From JBBDNV01 sp040877415 (GTDB taxonomy: Bacteria > Planctomycetota > Planctomycetia > Pirellulales > PALSA-1355), in assembly GCA_040877415.1 (NCBI GenBank), contig JBBDNV010000146.1, positions 1-14,994 on the forward strand: a stretch of 14,994 nt of DNA. Reading direction: 5' to 3'. Below the pieces are notes generated by a model. That model saw only the letters and a program-made list of their open reading frames with translations, was not told the origin of the DNA and made no database searches. Below are positions 13,494-14,994 of the stretch, piece by piece; the stretch's first letter is position 1, and every line of letters starts with the position of its first letter. The position numbers and the translations under genes were made by a program.

Positions 13494-14994
13494 ATGAGAA
13501 ATCGTCCAACCACCTCGCGCCACGGCGTTGTGCTGGTGCTGCTGCTGGTGGCTGTTATCACGCTGTTTGCATTTGTCGCCCTGGCAATCGACTTGGGCAT
13601 GCTGGCCGTGGTTCGCACGCAACTTCAAGACGCGGTCGACGTGTCGGCGATGGCCGGGACGCGAACGCTTAACGGCGACACGTCCATCAACAACAACTAC
13701 AGTTCCGCGGCGCCCAACGCGATCACCGCCGCCACGAACAACACCATGCTGTCCAAGCCGATCCAGGCGGGACAGGTGAACGTGCAAATCGGCCGTTACG
13801 TTTACCTGAGCGGCCCCCAGCGTTTCGAGGGCCAGATTCCCGGACCGTCGACCGAGAACTGGAGCATGGTGACGTCGCAGATCACGGCCGACGTCACAAA
13901 TAACCTGGCCTTCGCCCGCGTCTTCAATTTCGGCACCACCAACATGCAAGCCACGGCCACCGCCGTGCACCGCCCGCGCGACGTGTCGGTCATCATGGAC
14001 TATTCGGGGTCGATGCGGTTCGCGAGTTTGGCGGGAATCGACGACGATTCTTCGCCCCATACGGGCAGCCGCGCCCTGTCGAACAATCCCGACGGCGTGT
14101 TCCCGCAGTTTGGACACTACTCGGCCGTCGCCACGGCCGCCTTGCAGGCGACTTCGTTCACCTATCCCTACGATGCGGCCAACATCACGGTGACCACCAG
14201 CGACGGCCGGCCGCCCATCGTTAATGACTTCTACAGCGACGCCGGCGGCACGCTGGCGTTTGCCGCGGCCTCGAGCGGCTACGCGACAGCGCCGGGGGGC
14301 GACAATTTCTTGAAGATCAACAAAAACTCCGGCGGCAGTTACTGCACGACCCCGGCCGATTTGCTCGGCATCGGAGCGGTCGGCACGTCGACTCGCGACG
14401 CCACGTTCGAATCGGCGGGGTACACCGCGTACGGCATGGCTGCCAGCTATGCCGGCTACACCCAGGGGCCCGGCTATTGGGGCAAGAGCTTCTTCGTCTG
14501 GCCGCCGGATCCGCGGGCGGCCTACGATTGGCGCGTGAAGTACTTTGGCACCAACGACAACTCGCGGCTGTGGGTCGCGGGGACATCGGGAACGGCGGGC
14601 GATTGGCGCGCGCCGAGCGGTACAACCTATGCGATCAACTACGCCCAGATCCTGAATTTCATCAAGAACGTCGGACCCAATCAGTTTCCCTCCCGCCTGC
14701 AATCGGGGCGCATCCTGTATTACGACGCCATTCCCGACACCATTTCCTCGTCGAATCCACCCTCCGACCTGAACCAGAGGTTCTGGAAGGACTACATCAA
14801 CTATGTTCTGGGATTGGTCCAGTCGCCGTCGGGCAGTTGGTATGTGCTTAACAACGGCACCAACGGATATGGGGGCTATGGCCCGGATTACACCTGGGGC
14901 GCTCTCAGAATCACGGCCGCCAGCAGCCTGACCGGGACTCCCAAGCCGTACATGCACTACCTGGATAACCCCAAGCGGCCGCGCACCCACTTCT
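13494..14994 (+). CDS. TadG-like protein with von Willebrand A domain (3' end outside window)
   Basis: At least 500 residues, continuing past the window. The N-terminus has the TadG pattern: short basic lead, G11, a membrane helix at about 12-32 (VVLVLLLVAVITLFAFVALA), then IDLGMLAVVRTQLQDAVDVS and AMAGTRTL, all typical of TadG-N (PF13400). A von Willebrand A domain begins near residue 163; D169-Y-S171-G-S173 is an intact MIDAS (DxSxS) metal site. It is followed by a long Gly/Tyr/Ser/Asn-rich region (about 180-500) with many aromatic residues, like a secreted or surface domain inserted in the vWA fold. GAGG 7 nt before the ATG at 13494 supports this start over the ATG at 13488. It probably works with the two TadE proteins upstream in adhesion or pilus anchoring. 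Confidence 0.9.
   Translation, partial: MRNRPTTSRHGVVLVLLLVAVITLFAFVALAIDLGMLAVVRTQLQDAVDVSAMAGTRTLNGDTSINNNYSSAAPNAITAATNNTMLSKPIQAGQVNVQIGRYVYLSGPQRFEGQIPGPSTENWSMVTSQITADVTNNLAFARVFNFGTTNMQATATAVHRPRDVSVIMDYSGSMRFASLAGIDDDSSPHTGSRALSNNPDGVFPQFGHYSAVATAALQATSFTYPYDAANITVTTSDGRPPIVNDFYSDAGGTLAFAAASSGYATAPGGDNFLKINKNSGGSYCTTPADLLGIGAVGTSTRDATFESAGYTAYGMAASYAGYTQGPGYWGKSFFVWPPDPRAAYDWRVKYFGTNDNSRLWVAGTSGTAGDWRAPSGTTYAINYAQILNFIKNVGPNQFPSRLQSGRILYYDAIPDTISSSNPPSDLNQRFWKDYINYVLGLVQSPSGSWYVLNNGTNGYGGYGPDYTWGALRITAASSLTGTPKPYMHYLDNPKRPRTHF

Noticed and set aside
13419..14990. Open frame of 523 codons on the minus strand, opposite the TadG-like gene
   Set aside because: Its translation is an Arg/Val/Gly/His-rich string without domain pattern, while the plus strand has a clear TadG-N helix and MIDAS motif. 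Long antisense frames are expected in GC-rich coding DNA.

Overview
The window looks like a chromosome segment of a planctomycete, most likely of the Pirellulales type. Core genes are GC-rich with weak or variable Shine-Dalgarno sites. HolA begins with an 'LDALDYLARPSKHPAA'-type N-terminus that I associate with planctomycetes, and two TadE-like genes precede a TadG/von Willebrand protein. The taxon is inferred from protein style and gene content, not from a marker search.

Layout. (1) 1-2181: housekeeping genes in divergent orientation, aroC (chorismate synthase, minus strand, 3' end outside the window) and holA (DNA polymerase III delta subunit, plus strand). (2) 2182-6857: an accessory block of clearly lower GC. 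It holds a Fic-domain AMP-transferase gene on the minus strand, converging on and overlapping a 71-codon gene whose product carries a VbhA-like Fic-inhibitory motif. A coiled-coil protein of unknown function and a degenerate stretch follow. Next comes a compact three-gene operon (3974-6744) with a consensus-like promoter. It encodes a 115-aa unknown protein, a DeoR-type protein with a divergent DNA-binding domain and an intact sugar-phosphate sensor domain, and a sugar phosphate cyclase whose active-site pattern fits neither 3-dehydroquinate synthase nor a textbook 2-epi-5-epi-valiolone synthase. (3) 6858-7070: a GC-rich C-terminal gene fragment without a start, plus a Rho-independent terminator serving the minus strand. 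(4) 7067-12016: a CPA2 cation/proton antiporter (minus), a DCC-thioredoxin-like domain fused to a membrane domain (plus), and an ABC-2 exporter operon (minus, ATPase then permease). (5) 12425-14994: three Tad pilus-type genes (TadE-like, TadE-like, TadG-like with a MIDAS motif), the last cut by the window end.

The strongest candidates for something not well described are the sensor-cyclase cassette at 3974-6744 and the convergently overlapping Fic/antitoxin-like pair at 2245-3067. In the cassette, the 26-nt overlap of the last two genes, the 28-bp gap before them and the single promoter with a palindromic site beside it suggest one regulated pathway that makes a C7 cyclitol-like compound from a sugar phosphate. 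The substrate and product cannot be read from sequence alone. I found no rRNA, tRNA, CRISPR array or complete insertion sequence.
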